64,000 bases of DNA from Eoetvoesia sp035555955 (GTDB lineage: Bacteria; Pseudomonadota; Gammaproteobacteria; Burkholderiales; Burkholderiaceae_B): NCBI RefSeq assembly GCF_035555955.1, contig NZ_DATMGA010000032.1, positions 23,602-87,601 of the forward strand, read 5' to 3'. Positions 47,774 to 55,508 of this stretch are shown one piece after another (the first letter of the stretch is position 1; every line of letters starts with the position of its first letter). The notes under the pieces are model-generated. The model saw only the letters and a list, made by a program, of their open reading frames with translations, was not told the origin of the DNA and made no database searches. A program made the position numbers and the translations under genes.

Positions 47774-48665
47774 CCGCAACCTCGAAGGACGCATCATTGC
47801 CGCCCACGGTCGGCACTATACGGTCGAGCTGGCGGACGGCTCCCTGTACAAATGCTTTCCCCGGGGCAAGAAGGCGGGCGCGGCCGTGGGCGATTACACC
47901 CTCATCGAACCGCAAGGGGTCGGCGAAGGCGTCATCGTCCGCCTGCTGGAGCGTCGCAACCTGCTGTACCGCTCCGACGAAATGCGCACCAAGCTGTTCG
48001 CCGCCAATGTCGACCTGCTGCTCATCGTCGTGGCCGTCGAGCCGGCGTTTTCCGACGAGCTGGTGGGCCGCGCCCTGGTCGCCGCCGGCAGCGCGGACAT
48101 TCCCGCCCTGATCGTCCTGAACAAAATCGACCTGGCTGCCGCCCTGCCCGAAGCCCGAAAACGCATCGAGGCGCTGCGGGGCCTGGGCCTTGTCGTGGTG
48201 GAGCTCAGCGCGCTCGATGCGGCGCAGGTCGACGCCATGCTGGCGCCGCGGCTCAAGAACCGGACCAGCCTGCTGCTGGGCCAAAGCGGCATGGGCAAAT
48301 CCACCTTGCTGAACGCCCTGGTACCCGGCGCGGGGGCCTTCACGCAGGAACACTCCGTGGCCCTGGATGCCGGCAAGCATTCGACCACCAGCACGCGCCT
48401 GTACCACCTGCCCGGCGGGGGCGATATCATCGATTCCCCCGGCTTCCAGAACTTCGGGCTCAGCCATCTTACGGCCGGCGAAATCGAGCGCGGCTTTCCT
48501 GAGTTCACGCCCTGGCTGGGGCAATGCCGCTTCTATAACTGCACGCATTTGCACGAACCGGGCTGCAGCATCCTGGCCGCCGTCGACAGCGGCGCCATCG
48601 CCCGCGCGCGGCACGATCTGTACAAGCGCCTGCTGCAAGAGCACGAGATGCAAACCCGTTATTGA
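47763..48665 (+). CDS. rsgA: Ribosome small subunit biogenesis GTPase RsgA
   Basis: The 300-residue protein is a circularly permuted GTPase: the G4 motif LNKIDL (about residue 119) precedes the P-loop GQSGMGKSTLLNALV (about 176) and DSPGF. An OB-fold lies at the N-terminus. A zinc knuckle (CRFYNCTHLHEPGC) lies near the C-terminus. It checks 30S maturation. It begins within the last codons of the M48 protease gene; orn is divergent upstream. Confidence 0.95.
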   Translation: MAPDRNLEGRIIAAHGRHYTVELADGSLYKCFPRGKKAGAAVGDYTLIEPQGVGEGVIVRLLERRNLLYRSDEMRTKLFAANVDLLLIVVAVEPAFSDELVGRALVAAGSADIPALIVLNKIDLAAALPEARKRIEALRGLGLVVVELSALDAAQVDAMLAPRLKNRTSLLLGQSGMGKSTLLNALVPGAGAFTQEHSVALDAGKHSTTSTRLYHLPGGGDIIDSPGFQNFGLSHLTAGEIERGFPEFTPWLGQCRFYNCTHLHEPGCSILAAVDSGAIARARHDLYKRLLQEHEMQTRY

Positions 48666-48749
48666 CGAAATAGCCGCAAAAGGCAAAGACAATGAAGCTG
48701 GCGATTGCGTGTCCGCCGCGCCAGGCCCAGGCCGTTCAACGCCTGGCGC

Positions 48750-49493
48750 TCAACGCAGCAGTTTAGTCTGGGCGGCCGCCAGGTAATGATAGAAGTTGCG
48801 CACCAGCGCCGCCGTGGCGCCCCAGATGAAATACTGGTTCCAGGTCATGGAAAAATAAAAACGATGGCCGCCGCCCGGCAGCTCGGCCTTGTGCAGCAGA
48901 TGATGCGAAGGGTCCATGAGAAAAGCCAGCGGCACCTCGAAGACATCGGCCACTTCGGATTCGTCGTAATGGATGCTGAAGCCCTGGCGTATATAGCCAA
49001 TGACCGGCTTCATGGTGAAGTGCGTGGAAGTCAGAAAGCTGGGCTGGGTGCCGATAAGCTGGATGTACTGGGGCTCGACGCCGATTTCCTCGTAGGTTTC
49101 ACGCACCGCGGCCGCCACGGCGTCGCTATCGGTTGATTCGATGCGCCCTCCGGGAAAACTGATCTGCCCGGCGTGATCGTACAAATGCGAGGCGCGGCGG
49201 GTAAAAATGACGTGCAACCCGTCGGCGCGCTGCACCAGTGGAAAAAACACCGCCGCCCGGACGATGTTTTCGAGCCGCACTTCGTCCACATGAAACGCCG
49301 CCGTAAACACCGGCTCGACATCCCAGGCTATGGGCTGCCTGAACGCCTCGCATATGAAATCCAGTTGCAGCGCCGCCGTTTTCAGCGGCGCCAGCGCGCC
49401 GTTTGGCGGCACAAGAGGCTGAGCCTGAGGGTCGAACCCCGGGACTATGGCAATACGTTTGCCGGTTGACGGACGTAATATGCTTGACGACAT
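48750..49493 (-). CDS. CoA pyrophosphatase-type Nudix hydrolase
   Basis: The 247-residue protein has a Nudix box (GGRIESTDSDAVAAAVRETYEEIG). It is preceded by the RASHLYDHAGQISFPGG segment typical of the CoA-diphosphatase (YeaB/NudL) subgroup. It probably hydrolyses CoA or related diphosphates. The ATG at 49493 is used because the next in-frame start, a GTG at 49514, lies within the stem of the rplS terminator. It follows rplS in the same direction, but a strong terminator lies between, so it likely depends on read-through or its own promoter. Confidence 0.87.
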   Translation of the reverse strand: MSSSILRPSTGKRIAIVPGFDPQAQPLVPPNGALAPLKTAALQLDFICEAFRQPIAWDVEPVFTAAFHVDEVRLENIVRAAVFFPLVQRADGLHVIFTRRASHLYDHAGQISFPGGRIESTDSDAVAAAVRETYEEIGVEPQYIQLIGTQPSFLTSTHFTMKPVIGYIRQGFSIHYDESEVADVFEVPLAFLMDPSHHLLHKAELPGGGHRFYFSMTWNQYFIWGATAALVRNFYHYLAAAQTKLLR

Positions 49494-49505
49494 AAGATCC
49501 AAAAA

Positions 49506-49530
49506 CAAAGGCACCGCTCGGGTGCCTTTG
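49506..49530 (-). terminator. Intrinsic terminator after rplS
   Basis: CAAAGGCACC and GGTGCCTTTG form a perfect 10-bp stem with loop of 5 bases. On the minus strand it is followed by TTTTT. It lies 26 bases beyond the rplS stop. Confidence 0.95.
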
Positions 49531-49556
49531 TTGATTCGTGCCGATGAAGCAGCAAT

Positions 49557-49949
49557 TTACTTTGCAGCTGCCTGTACCTTGTCGGCTTTGCGAACCAGCT
49601 TTTCCTTGATGCGAGCGGCTTTGCCCGAACGGCTACGCAGGTAGTAAAGTTTAGCACGGCGGACATCGCCGCGGCGCTTGACTTCGATGGAAGCGATTTG
49701 CGTGGAATACAGCTGGAAAGTACGCTCGACGGCTTCGCCGGAAGAGATCTTGCGAACGATGAACGACGAATTGAGGCCGCGATTGCGCTTGGCAATGACC
49801 ACGCCTTCGTAGGCCTGCACACGCTTGCGGGTGCCTTCGACGACGTTGACGTTGACCACCACGGTGTCGCCGGGGGCGAATTCGGGCTTGGCCTGGCCGT
49901 TGGTTAGACGGGCGATTTCTTCTTGTTCAAGAAGGGCGATGAGATCCAT
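49557..49949 (-). CDS. rplS: 50S ribosomal protein L19
   Basis: The 130-residue protein has the L19 features APGDTVVVNVNVVEGTRKRVQ, YEGVVIAKRNRGLNSSF, VRKISSGEAVERTFQLYS and the RAKLYYLRSRSGKAARIKE segment. It sits at the 30S-50S interface. In many relatives it closes an rpsP-rimM-trmD-rplS operon, but here no such genes precede it; the next gene upstream on this strand is the small LexA-box gene. Its leader contains tandem repeats and a 20-bp palindrome. Confidence 0.97.
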   Translation of the reverse strand: MDLIALLEQEEIARLTNGQAKPEFAPGDTVVVNVNVVEGTRKRVQAYEGVVIAKRNRGLNSSFIVRKISSGEAVERTFQLYSTQIASIEVKRRGDVRRAKLYYLRSRSGKAARIKEKLVRKADKVQAAAK

Positions 49950-49999
49950 GCTAGGGCTCCAGGTACATCGTGCGCGGCAATTAATTTAGGCTAAAGGGC

Positions 50000-50050
50000 T
50001 TTTGCCCCTTTGGGTTTTGCCCCTTTGGGTAAACCATAAGCTTATGGTTT
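50000..50050 (-). promoter_or_regulatory. rplS leader with tandem 15-bp repeats and 20-bp palindrome
   Basis: A 15-base unit (TTTTGCCCCTTTGGG on the plus strand) occurs twice in tandem at 50000-50014 and 50015-50029. The perfect palindrome AAACCATAAGCTTATGGTTT follows at 50031-50050. In the rplS transcript the repeat can form AAAGGG/CCCTTT hairpins. These may end the upstream small gene's transcript or form an rplS leader structure. A possible rplS promoter (TTGCAA and CATAAA, 16 bases apart) lies just upstream on the minus strand. Confidence 0.5.
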
Positions 50051-50107
50051 TATGCCGCCAGAGGATGAAGTTGCAAAACCCAACATTCTACACGGAAAAC
50101 CTTGGTT

Positions 50108-50281
50108 TTAAAAGCCCCCTGCCGAACCCAGCCACAGAAGGCCGGGAATGGTGGCGCCCCACATGACGACCAGACAGATATCGGCCACCATGGCGCCGCG
50201 GGTAAGCTTGGGAAACCCGCCACGCTTGGGGGTAGGAGGAAACGGCCATTTGCCGGGGGCTTGGGAAGGTTGATTGCGCAT
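50108..50281 (-). CDS. 57-residue single-helix membrane protein behind twin LexA boxes
   Basis: The frame encodes 57 residues: a polar, proline-rich head (KWPFPPTPKRGGFPKLTRG) and one membrane helix (about residues 31-52, MVADICLVVMWGATIPGLLW) ending in GSAGGF. A GAGG ribosome site lies five bases before the ATG. I do not recognise a named family. Positive charges before the helix predict the N-terminus in the cytoplasm. Two CTGT-N8-ACAG boxes lie 40-87 bases upstream, so it should be induced by DNA damage. Small SOS membrane proteins such as TisB or SidA provide a precedent for toxicity or division arrest, but no function is claimed here. Confidence 0.7.
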   Translation of the reverse strand: MRNQPSQAPGKWPFPPTPKRGGFPKLTRGAMVADICLVVMWGATIPGLLWLGSAGGF

Positions 50282-50320
50282 GGTTGCCTCGCTGGTTTTA
50301 TACAGGTGTTTTAAACAGCA

Positions 50321-50368
50321 CTGTTTTTATAAACAGTTCTTCCATAAACGTACTGTATAAAACAACAG
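50321..50368 (-). promoter_or_regulatory. Two LexA (SOS) boxes
   Basis: CTGT-TTTTATAA-ACAG (50321-50336) and CTGT-ATAAAACA-ACAG (50353-50368) each match the LexA consensus CTGT-N8-ACAG; the second sits in TACTGTATAAAACAACAG. They are 32 bp apart start-to-start, about three helical turns, on the upstream side of the 57-residue gene. No plus-strand gene starts next to them. Confidence 0.8.
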
Positions 50369-50486
50369 ATGTTTTTGCAAGCTTTTTTTCGTAACGTTCC
50401 GTCCGCACACACTCCCTATGCGAGCATGCCGCCTCAGGCGCCGCCTTTGGCCGTGAACCGGCTCGCGCCGTTCCGCTCCGGCGTCA

Positions 50487-50515
50487 AAAGAAAATGCCGG
50501 CACAAGGCCGGCATT
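50487..50515 (-). terminator. Intrinsic terminator after the peroxiredoxin gene
   Basis: AATGCCGGC and GCCGGCATT form a perfect 9-bp stem with loop of 5 bases. On the minus strand it is followed by TTCTTTT. It separates the peroxiredoxin transcript from the LexA-box unit. Confidence 0.9.
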
Positions 50516-50573
50516 GCAAATCAAGATCGGGCAACGGCGCCGCCAGGCGCCGCAAGCCGCAAGAACTTGATGC

Positions 50574-51215
50574 TTACTTATTGGGCTGGGGCGTAACGCG
50601 CAGGTAGGGGCGAACCACGGTGTAGCCCTTGGGGAACTTGGCCTTGAGTTCGGCCTCGTCCTTGATGGCGGGCGAAATGATGACGTCGTCACCCTCTTCC
50701 CAGTTGACCGGCGTGGCCACGCTGTAGTTGTCGGTCAGTTGCAGCGAGTCGATGACGCGCAGGATTTCGTTGAAATTGCGGCCGGTGCTGGCGGGGTACG
50801 TAATGGTGAGACGCACTTTTTTCTTGGGGTCGATGATGAATACCGAGCGCACGGTCGCCGTGTTGCTGGCGTTCGGGTGGATCATATCGTACAGGTTCGA
50901 GACCTTGTGGTCGGGATCGGCCAGGATCGGGAAGTTGACGGTGGTGCTTTGGGTGTCGTTGATGTCGCCGACCCATTTGCGATGCGACTCGGCGTCGTCG
51001 ACCGAGACGGCAATGACCTTGACGTTGCGCTTGGCGAATTCGTCGGCCAGCTTGGCGGTATAGCCCAGCTCGGTCGTGCAGACAGGCGTAAAGTCGGCGG
51101 GATGCGAGAACAAGACACCCCACTTATCGCCCAGAAACTCATGGAAACGGATGGTTCCGACGTTGGAGTCCTGTTCGAAGTCGGGGGCGGTATCGCCGAG
51201 TCGTAAAGTAGCCAT
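50574..51215 (-). CDS. Peroxiredoxin (1-Cys, Prx6 type)
   Basis: The 213-residue protein has the peroxidatic cysteine in SHPADFTPVCTTELG (residue about 46). The long C-terminal region typical of the Prx6 subfamily is present, with no second conserved resolving cysteine. It reduces hydrogen peroxide and organic peroxides. A purine-rich ribosome site (AAGAGAGAG) precedes the ATG at 51215. It is a single-gene unit with its own terminator. The 250 bases upstream contain an AT-rich promoter-like stretch, but no OxyR site could be assigned. Confidence 0.93.
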   Translation of the reverse strand: MATLRLGDTAPDFEQDSNVGTIRFHEFLGDKWGVLFSHPADFTPVCTTELGYTAKLADEFAKRNVKVIAVSVDDAESHRKWVGDINDTQSTTVNFPILADPDHKVSNLYDMIHPNASNTATVRSVFIIDPKKKVRLTITYPASTGRNFNEILRVIDSLQLTDNYSVATPVNWEEGDDVIISPAIKDEAELKAKFPKGYTVVRPYLRVTPQPNK

Positions 51216-51467
51216 AAATCTCTCTCTTAGTCGATATATAGAAGTGGTGGGTTATTGCCCGTTGTCATAAGCCCGATGCGAGCGTATGAAAGGATTGTGT
51301 CACCCTTTATCGAGCAAACGAAATACAGTTTTTATATATCTTTATAAGCCAAGCACCAGGAAAACTCCATCGAAAAGTCATTTTCCGCATATGGAATTTC
51401 GGGATTGGTGAAGCGCCGGGCGCAAACCGCTCCCAATGCGCGATAGCCGCCAGCAGACGCGACGGCG

Positions 51468-51513
51468 TGTTTGGGATCTTGCTGGAGACCTGTTTGGGAT
51501 CTTGCTGGAGACC
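51468..51513. repeat. Tandem 23-bp duplication
   Basis: A 23-base unit beginning TGTTTGGGATCTTG occurs twice without a gap (51468-51490 and 51491-51513), followed by a diverged partial third copy (TGCTTGGAATC). It lies just beyond the stop of the acyl-CoA dehydrogenase gene. There are only two full copies and no spacers, so it is not a CRISPR array. Confidence 0.9.
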
Positions 51514-51527
51514 TGCTTGGAATCCGC

Positions 51528-53363
51528 TCAGGGTTTGCCCAGGACGGCAGCGGCCCGGCTGGCCGTCCCACCCTCCAGTATGCTGGCGCTCAACGACTCG
51601 GCGCGCGGTAGAACAGCCTGCGCGTAGAAGGCGCTGCACGCCAGCTTGCGGGTGTAAAACGCATCGTGATCCGTTTGCATCAGGCGCCGGCACGCCAGGG
51701 CCGCGCGCGCCATCTGCCATCCGGCCAGCACTACCCCGGAAAGCATGAGATACGGCACGCTGCCCAGGAATACGGCCCTCAGTTCCTTGTGCGCGGCGGT
51801 GCTCAGCATGAATTTGACGGATTGCTCGTAGGCATCGATGGCTGGCGCAAGGCGGCGCGCGATCAATGCCAGTTCATCATGGCCCTCGCCGCCGCCAGAT
51901 GCTCCGTCCCGCTCGACCTGGCTTTGCAGCTCGCGCAGCGTGGCGCGCATGCGGCTGGTCAGCTCGAACGCCACCTTGCCCGCGTCGCGCAGCGTTTTGC
52001 GCCCCACCAGGTCGTTGGCCTGGATGGCGGTCGTGCCCTCGTAAATAGGCAGGATGCGCGCGTCGCGATAGTACTGGGCGGCGCCGGTCTCCTCGATATA
52101 GCCCATTCCGCCGTGCACCTGCACGCCCAGCGACGTCACCTCGACGGCGTTTTCCGTGGAAAAGCCCTTGACGATGGGAACCAGGTACTCGAACAAGGCC
52201 TTGTTCCAGACCTGCTCTTGCGCATCGGGATGGCGCTGCGCCTTGTCGCGCGCGGCCGCGGCAAAGTAGGCCAGCGCCCGCCCCCCTTCGGTCAGCGCCT
52301 GCATGGTGGCCAGCATGCGCTGCACATCGGGATGCCGGATGATCGCAACCGACTGTGCGGGATCTTCCAGCGCCTGGCCCTGCATGCGCTCGGCGGCATA
52401 AGCCCGCGCCTGCTGCAGGGCGCGCTCGGAAACGGCTATGCCCTGCAGCCCCACCGCGAAACGCGCGGCATTCATCATGACGAACATGTACTCGAGCCCA
52501 TGGCACTCCTGGCCCACCAGGTAGCCCACGGCCCCTTCGCCCGCCTCGCCCTTGCCCGACCCGTACAGCAGCACGGCCGTGGGGCTGGCGTGTATACCCA
52601 GCTTGTGTTCGATGGAGGCGCACCAGACGTCGTTGCGCGCGCCCGGCTTGCCGTCTTCAATCAGGAACTTGGGCACGATGAACAAGGAGATGCCCTTGAC
52701 GCCCGCGGGAGCGTCGGGCGTGCGCGCCAGCACCAGGTGCACGATGTTTTCGGCCATATCGTGCTCACCGTAGGTGATGAATATCTTTTGCCCTGTGATG
52801 CGGTAGCTGCCGTCGGGCTGGCGCACCGCCCTGGTGGCGACGCGCGCCAGATCCGAACCCGCCTGGGGTTCGGTGAGGTTCATGGTGCCGGTCCAGCGGC
52901 CTTCCAGCAAGGCGGGAATGAATGCCGCCTGTTGCGCTTCGCTTCCCACCTCCGTCAGGGCCTCGATGACGCCGTCGGTCAGCAAGGGGCATAAGGAGAA
53001 CGACAGGTTGGCGGCGTTCAGGTTCTCGCAGGCCGGGGCGGCCACCAGCTTGGGCAGGCCTTGCCCGCCCCACTGCGCGCTGTGCTGCAGGCCTTGCCAG
53101 CCCGCCGCCGCAAACTCGGAAAAAGCCTTGGCAAAGCCCTCCGGCATGGTTACCGCGCCGTCGCGCCATTGCGCGCCGGCTTCGTCGCCGCTGCGGTTCA
53201 GCGGGGCCAGCGCCTGCTCGACGAATTTGCCGTTTTCTTCCAGCACGGCGGCCACAAGGTCCCTGGACACCTCTTCGAACCCAGGCAGGCCCAGCACCCC
53301 CTGCAAATCGGCCAGTTCGTCGAGCACGAACAATGTATCCCGTATGGGCGCGGTGAACGTCAT
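51528..53363 (-). CDS. Acyl-CoA dehydrogenase (large form with C-terminal domain)
   Basis: The 611-residue protein has the acyl-CoA dehydrogenase fold with NLTEPQAGSDLARVATRAV (FAD and substrate binding) and QKIFITYGEHDMAENIVHLVLAR. The catalytic base region RDARILPIYEGTTAIQANDLVG follows, with Glu in YEGTTAIQ. An extra C-terminal domain of about 130 residues makes it longer than the 380-residue type; such enzymes act on long-chain or aromatic acyl-CoA. It passes electrons to ETF, encoded just upstream on the same strand. It is preceded by a 354-base stretch after etfA. Confidence 0.92.
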   Translation of the reverse strand: MTFTAPIRDTLFVLDELADLQGVLGLPGFEEVSRDLVAAVLEENGKFVEQALAPLNRSGDEAGAQWRDGAVTMPEGFAKAFSEFAAAGWQGLQHSAQWGGQGLPKLVAAPACENLNAANLSFSLCPLLTDGVIEALTEVGSEAQQAAFIPALLEGRWTGTMNLTEPQAGSDLARVATRAVRQPDGSYRITGQKIFITYGEHDMAENIVHLVLARTPDAPAGVKGISLFIVPKFLIEDGKPGARNDVWCASIEHKLGIHASPTAVLLYGSGKGEAGEGAVGYLVGQECHGLEYMFVMMNAARFAVGLQGIAVSERALQQARAYAAERMQGQALEDPAQSVAIIRHPDVQRMLATMQALTEGGRALAYFAAAARDKAQRHPDAQEQVWNKALFEYLVPIVKGFSTENAVEVTSLGVQVHGGMGYIEETGAAQYYRDARILPIYEGTTAIQANDLVGRKTLRDAGKVAFELTSRMRATLRELQSQVERDGASGGGEGHDELALIARRLAPAIDAYEQSVKFMLSTAAHKELRAVFLGSVPYLMLSGVVLAGWQMARAALACRRLMQTDHDAFYTRKLACSAFYAQAVLPRAESLSASILEGGTASRAAAVLGKP

Positions 53364-53717
53364 GGTTTCTCCTCCAAAAATCCATATGTCTTTTTACCAT
53401 TCCCAATCGCCAGCAGCCTGTATTTCAGAAAGAGTTTTTTCCCCAGTGCAACGTGGGGGGGACAAGCCGCGTCGGCGGCGCAGTGTGGGGACCATCCTCT
53501 ATCGTCAGTCTTTTTTGAGTTCTTGAGCGGCTGTTTCAGCTTGGCGGTGTCGTAGGGCCTGCAGCGCTACGTCGAGACAATCATGAAAAACACCCCAAAG
53601 GCTGGATGGATGTCCAACGTTTGGGGTGAGATTCGGAGCGCGGGAAGCCGTGCCACCCGAGCAAGAAGAGCCAGGCGCCCAGGCGGCAGGCGACTGCACG
53701 CGGCGACTCTAAGGAGC
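53364..53717. other. Intergenic region with repeat-like sequence
   Basis: The 354 bases between etfA and the acyl-CoA dehydrogenase gene hold no supported gene. A GC-rich stretch at about 53440-53480 (CCCCA...TGGGG and similar) looks like an extragenic repeat. An inverted repeat ACCCCAAA/TTTGGGGT lies at about 53591-53627. Short open frames here have no recognisable content. Whether these are remnants of a mobile element cannot be decided. Confidence 0.4.
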
Positions 53718-54647
53718 TTACAGGGCGCCGGCCAGCTCGGGGACTGCCTGGAACAGGTCGGCCACCAGGCCGTAATCGGCCACGCCGAAAATCGGCGCCT
53801 CGGCGTCTTTGTTGATGGCGACGATGACCTTGGAGTCTTTCATGCCGGCCAGGTGCTGGATGGCGCCCGAGATGCCCACTGCCACGTACAGCTGCGGCGC
53901 AACGATCTTGCCGGTTTGGCCGACCTGCCAGTCGTTGGGCGCATAGCCGGCATCCACGGCCGCGCGCGACGCGCCGATGGCCGCGCCCAGCTTGTCGGCC
54001 AGAGGATCGAGCAGCTTGAAGTTCTCGGCGCTGCCAAGTCCACGGCCGCCCGATACGACGCGGGTCGCGCCCGCCAGTTCGGGACGGTCGCTTTTGGCAA
54101 CCTCGCGGCCGACGAAAGACGAAAGGCCCGAATCGGCAACGGCATCGACGGCTTCGACAGCAGCCTGCCCGCCGGTTGCTGCCACGGGATCGAAGCCGGT
54201 GGTGCGCACGGTGATGACCTTGATGGGATCGGCCGACTGAACCGTGGCAATGGCATTGCCGGCATAGATGGGACGCTCGAAGGTGTCGGCGGAATCGACC
54301 GCGATGATGTCGGAGATTTGCGCGACGTCGAGCTTGGCGGCCACGCGGGGCGCGACGTTTTTGCCGCTGGCCGTCGCGGCGAACAGAATATGGCTGTACC
54401 CTTGCGCCAGCGCCAGAACCTGGGCGGCCACGTTCTCGGCCAGGCCCTCGGCCAGGACGGGAGCATCGGCGACCAGCACCTTGGCGACGCCCGCCGCCTG
54501 CGCGGCCTGCTGGGCCACGGCCTGCACCCCGGCGCCGGCGACCAGCACGTGGACGTCCCCGCCGACTTTTTGAGCGGCGGCAATGGTATTCAGGGTTGCG
54601 CCCTTGAGATGCGCGTTGTCGTGTTCTGCAATAACGAGTATCGACAT
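53718..54647 (-). CDS. etfA: Electron transfer flavoprotein alpha subunit
   Basis: The 309-residue protein ends in the FAD-binding C-terminal domain with RVVSGGRGLGSAENFKLLDPLAD, GAAIGASRAAVDAGYAPNDW, QVGQTGKIVAPQLYVAVGISGAIQHLAGM and INKDAEAPIF. It accepts electrons from acyl-CoA dehydrogenases and passes them to ETF:quinone oxidoreductase. It starts 2 bases after etfB and precedes an acyl-CoA dehydrogenase gene. Confidence 0.96.
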   Translation of the reverse strand: MSILVIAEHDNAHLKGATLNTIAAAQKVGGDVHVLVAGAGVQAVAQQAAQAAGVAKVLVADAPVLAEGLAENVAAQVLALAQGYSHILFAATASGKNVAPRVAAKLDVAQISDIIAVDSADTFERPIYAGNAIATVQSADPIKVITVRTTGFDPVAATGGQAAVEAVDAVADSGLSSFVGREVAKSDRPELAGATRVVSGGRGLGSAENFKLLDPLADKLGAAIGASRAAVDAGYAPNDWQVGQTGKIVAPQLYVAVGISGAIQHLAGMKDSKVIVAINKDAEAPIFGVADYGLVADLFQAVPELAGAL

Positions 54648-54649
54648 GA

Positions 54650-55399
54650 TTAGATCACCTTGGCTTCGTTTTTAAGTTTGTCGACCAGCGTCGCGACATC
54701 GGGAACGATAATGCCCGCCGAACGAGCGGGCGGCTCGGAGACTTTCAGGGTCTTGAGGCGCGGCGCGACATCCACGCCCAGGTCTTCGGGCGTGACGACG
54801 TCGAGTGTTTTCTTTTTGGCCTTCATGATGTTGGGCAGCGTTACATAGCGCGGCTCGTTCAGGCGAAGGTCGGTGGTGATGATGGCGGGCAGCTTGAGCG
54901 ACAGGGTTTCCAGGCCGCCGTCGACCTCGCGCGTAACCTGCACGGAATCGCCCGAAACCTCGACCTTGCTGGCGAACGTGGCCTGCGGCCAGTCGAGCAG
55001 CGCGGCCAGCATCTGGCCGGTTTGGTTGGCATCGTCGTCGATGGCCTGCTTGCCCAGAATGACGAGCTGCGGCTGTTCTTTGTCGACCAGGGCCTTGAGC
55101 AGCTTGGCTACGGCCAAAGGCTGCAATTCGGCGTCGGTTTGCACCAGCAAGCCGCGGTCGGCGCCAATGGCCATGGCCGTGCGCAATGTTTCCTGGCATC
55201 CGGCCACACCGCAAGACACCGCCACGACCTCGGTCGCCACGGACTTTTCCTTGAGCCGTGTTGCTTCTTCGACCGCGATTTCGTCAAAGGGGTTCATCGA
55301 CATTTTTACGTTGGCGATATCCACACCGCTTTGATCCGACTTGACGCGCACCTTGACGTTGTAATCAACCACACGCTTGACAGGCACCAATACCTTCAT
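54650..55399 (-). CDS. etfB: Electron transfer flavoprotein beta subunit
   Basis: The 249-residue protein has VLVPVKRVVDYNVKVRVK at the start. The ETF-beta signature VEVSGDSVQVTREVDGGLETLSLKLPAIITTDLRLNEPRY follows. It binds AMP and forms the electron carrier with EtfA. The stop is 2 bases before the etfA start. The two genes with the acyl-CoA dehydrogenase downstream form a beta-oxidation unit. Confidence 0.96.
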   Translation of the reverse strand: MKVLVPVKRVVDYNVKVRVKSDQSGVDIANVKMSMNPFDEIAVEEATRLKEKSVATEVVAVSCGVAGCQETLRTAMAIGADRGLLVQTDAELQPLAVAKLLKALVDKEQPQLVILGKQAIDDDANQTGQMLAALLDWPQATFASKVEVSGDSVQVTREVDGGLETLSLKLPAIITTDLRLNEPRYVTLPNIMKAKKKTLDVVTPEDLGVDVAPRLKTLKVSEPPARSAGIIVPDVATLVDKLKNEAKVI

Positions 55400-55508
55400 C
55401 GAGCATTTCCTCCAGAGGAATAAAATAAAACCGCCCCGCCTTTATGCCAACGCGCCCGAAAGCGCGTGCGCCGGCGGTTCCGGCGAACCAAAAACCAATG
55501 TTGCCATT

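Noticed and set aside
49494..49514. An upstream GTG start for the Nudix hydrolase
   Set aside because: It lies in the stem of the rplS terminator. The ATG at 49493 is a sounder start.
50369..50596. A plus-strand frame starting right after the second LexA box, which could be an alternative SOS target
   Set aside because: It has no ribosome site, reads through the peroxiredoxin terminator on the opposite strand, and has low-complexity content.
51468..51520. A possible CRISPR repeat
   Set aside because: Only two adjacent copies with no spacers and no cas genes; a simple tandem duplication.
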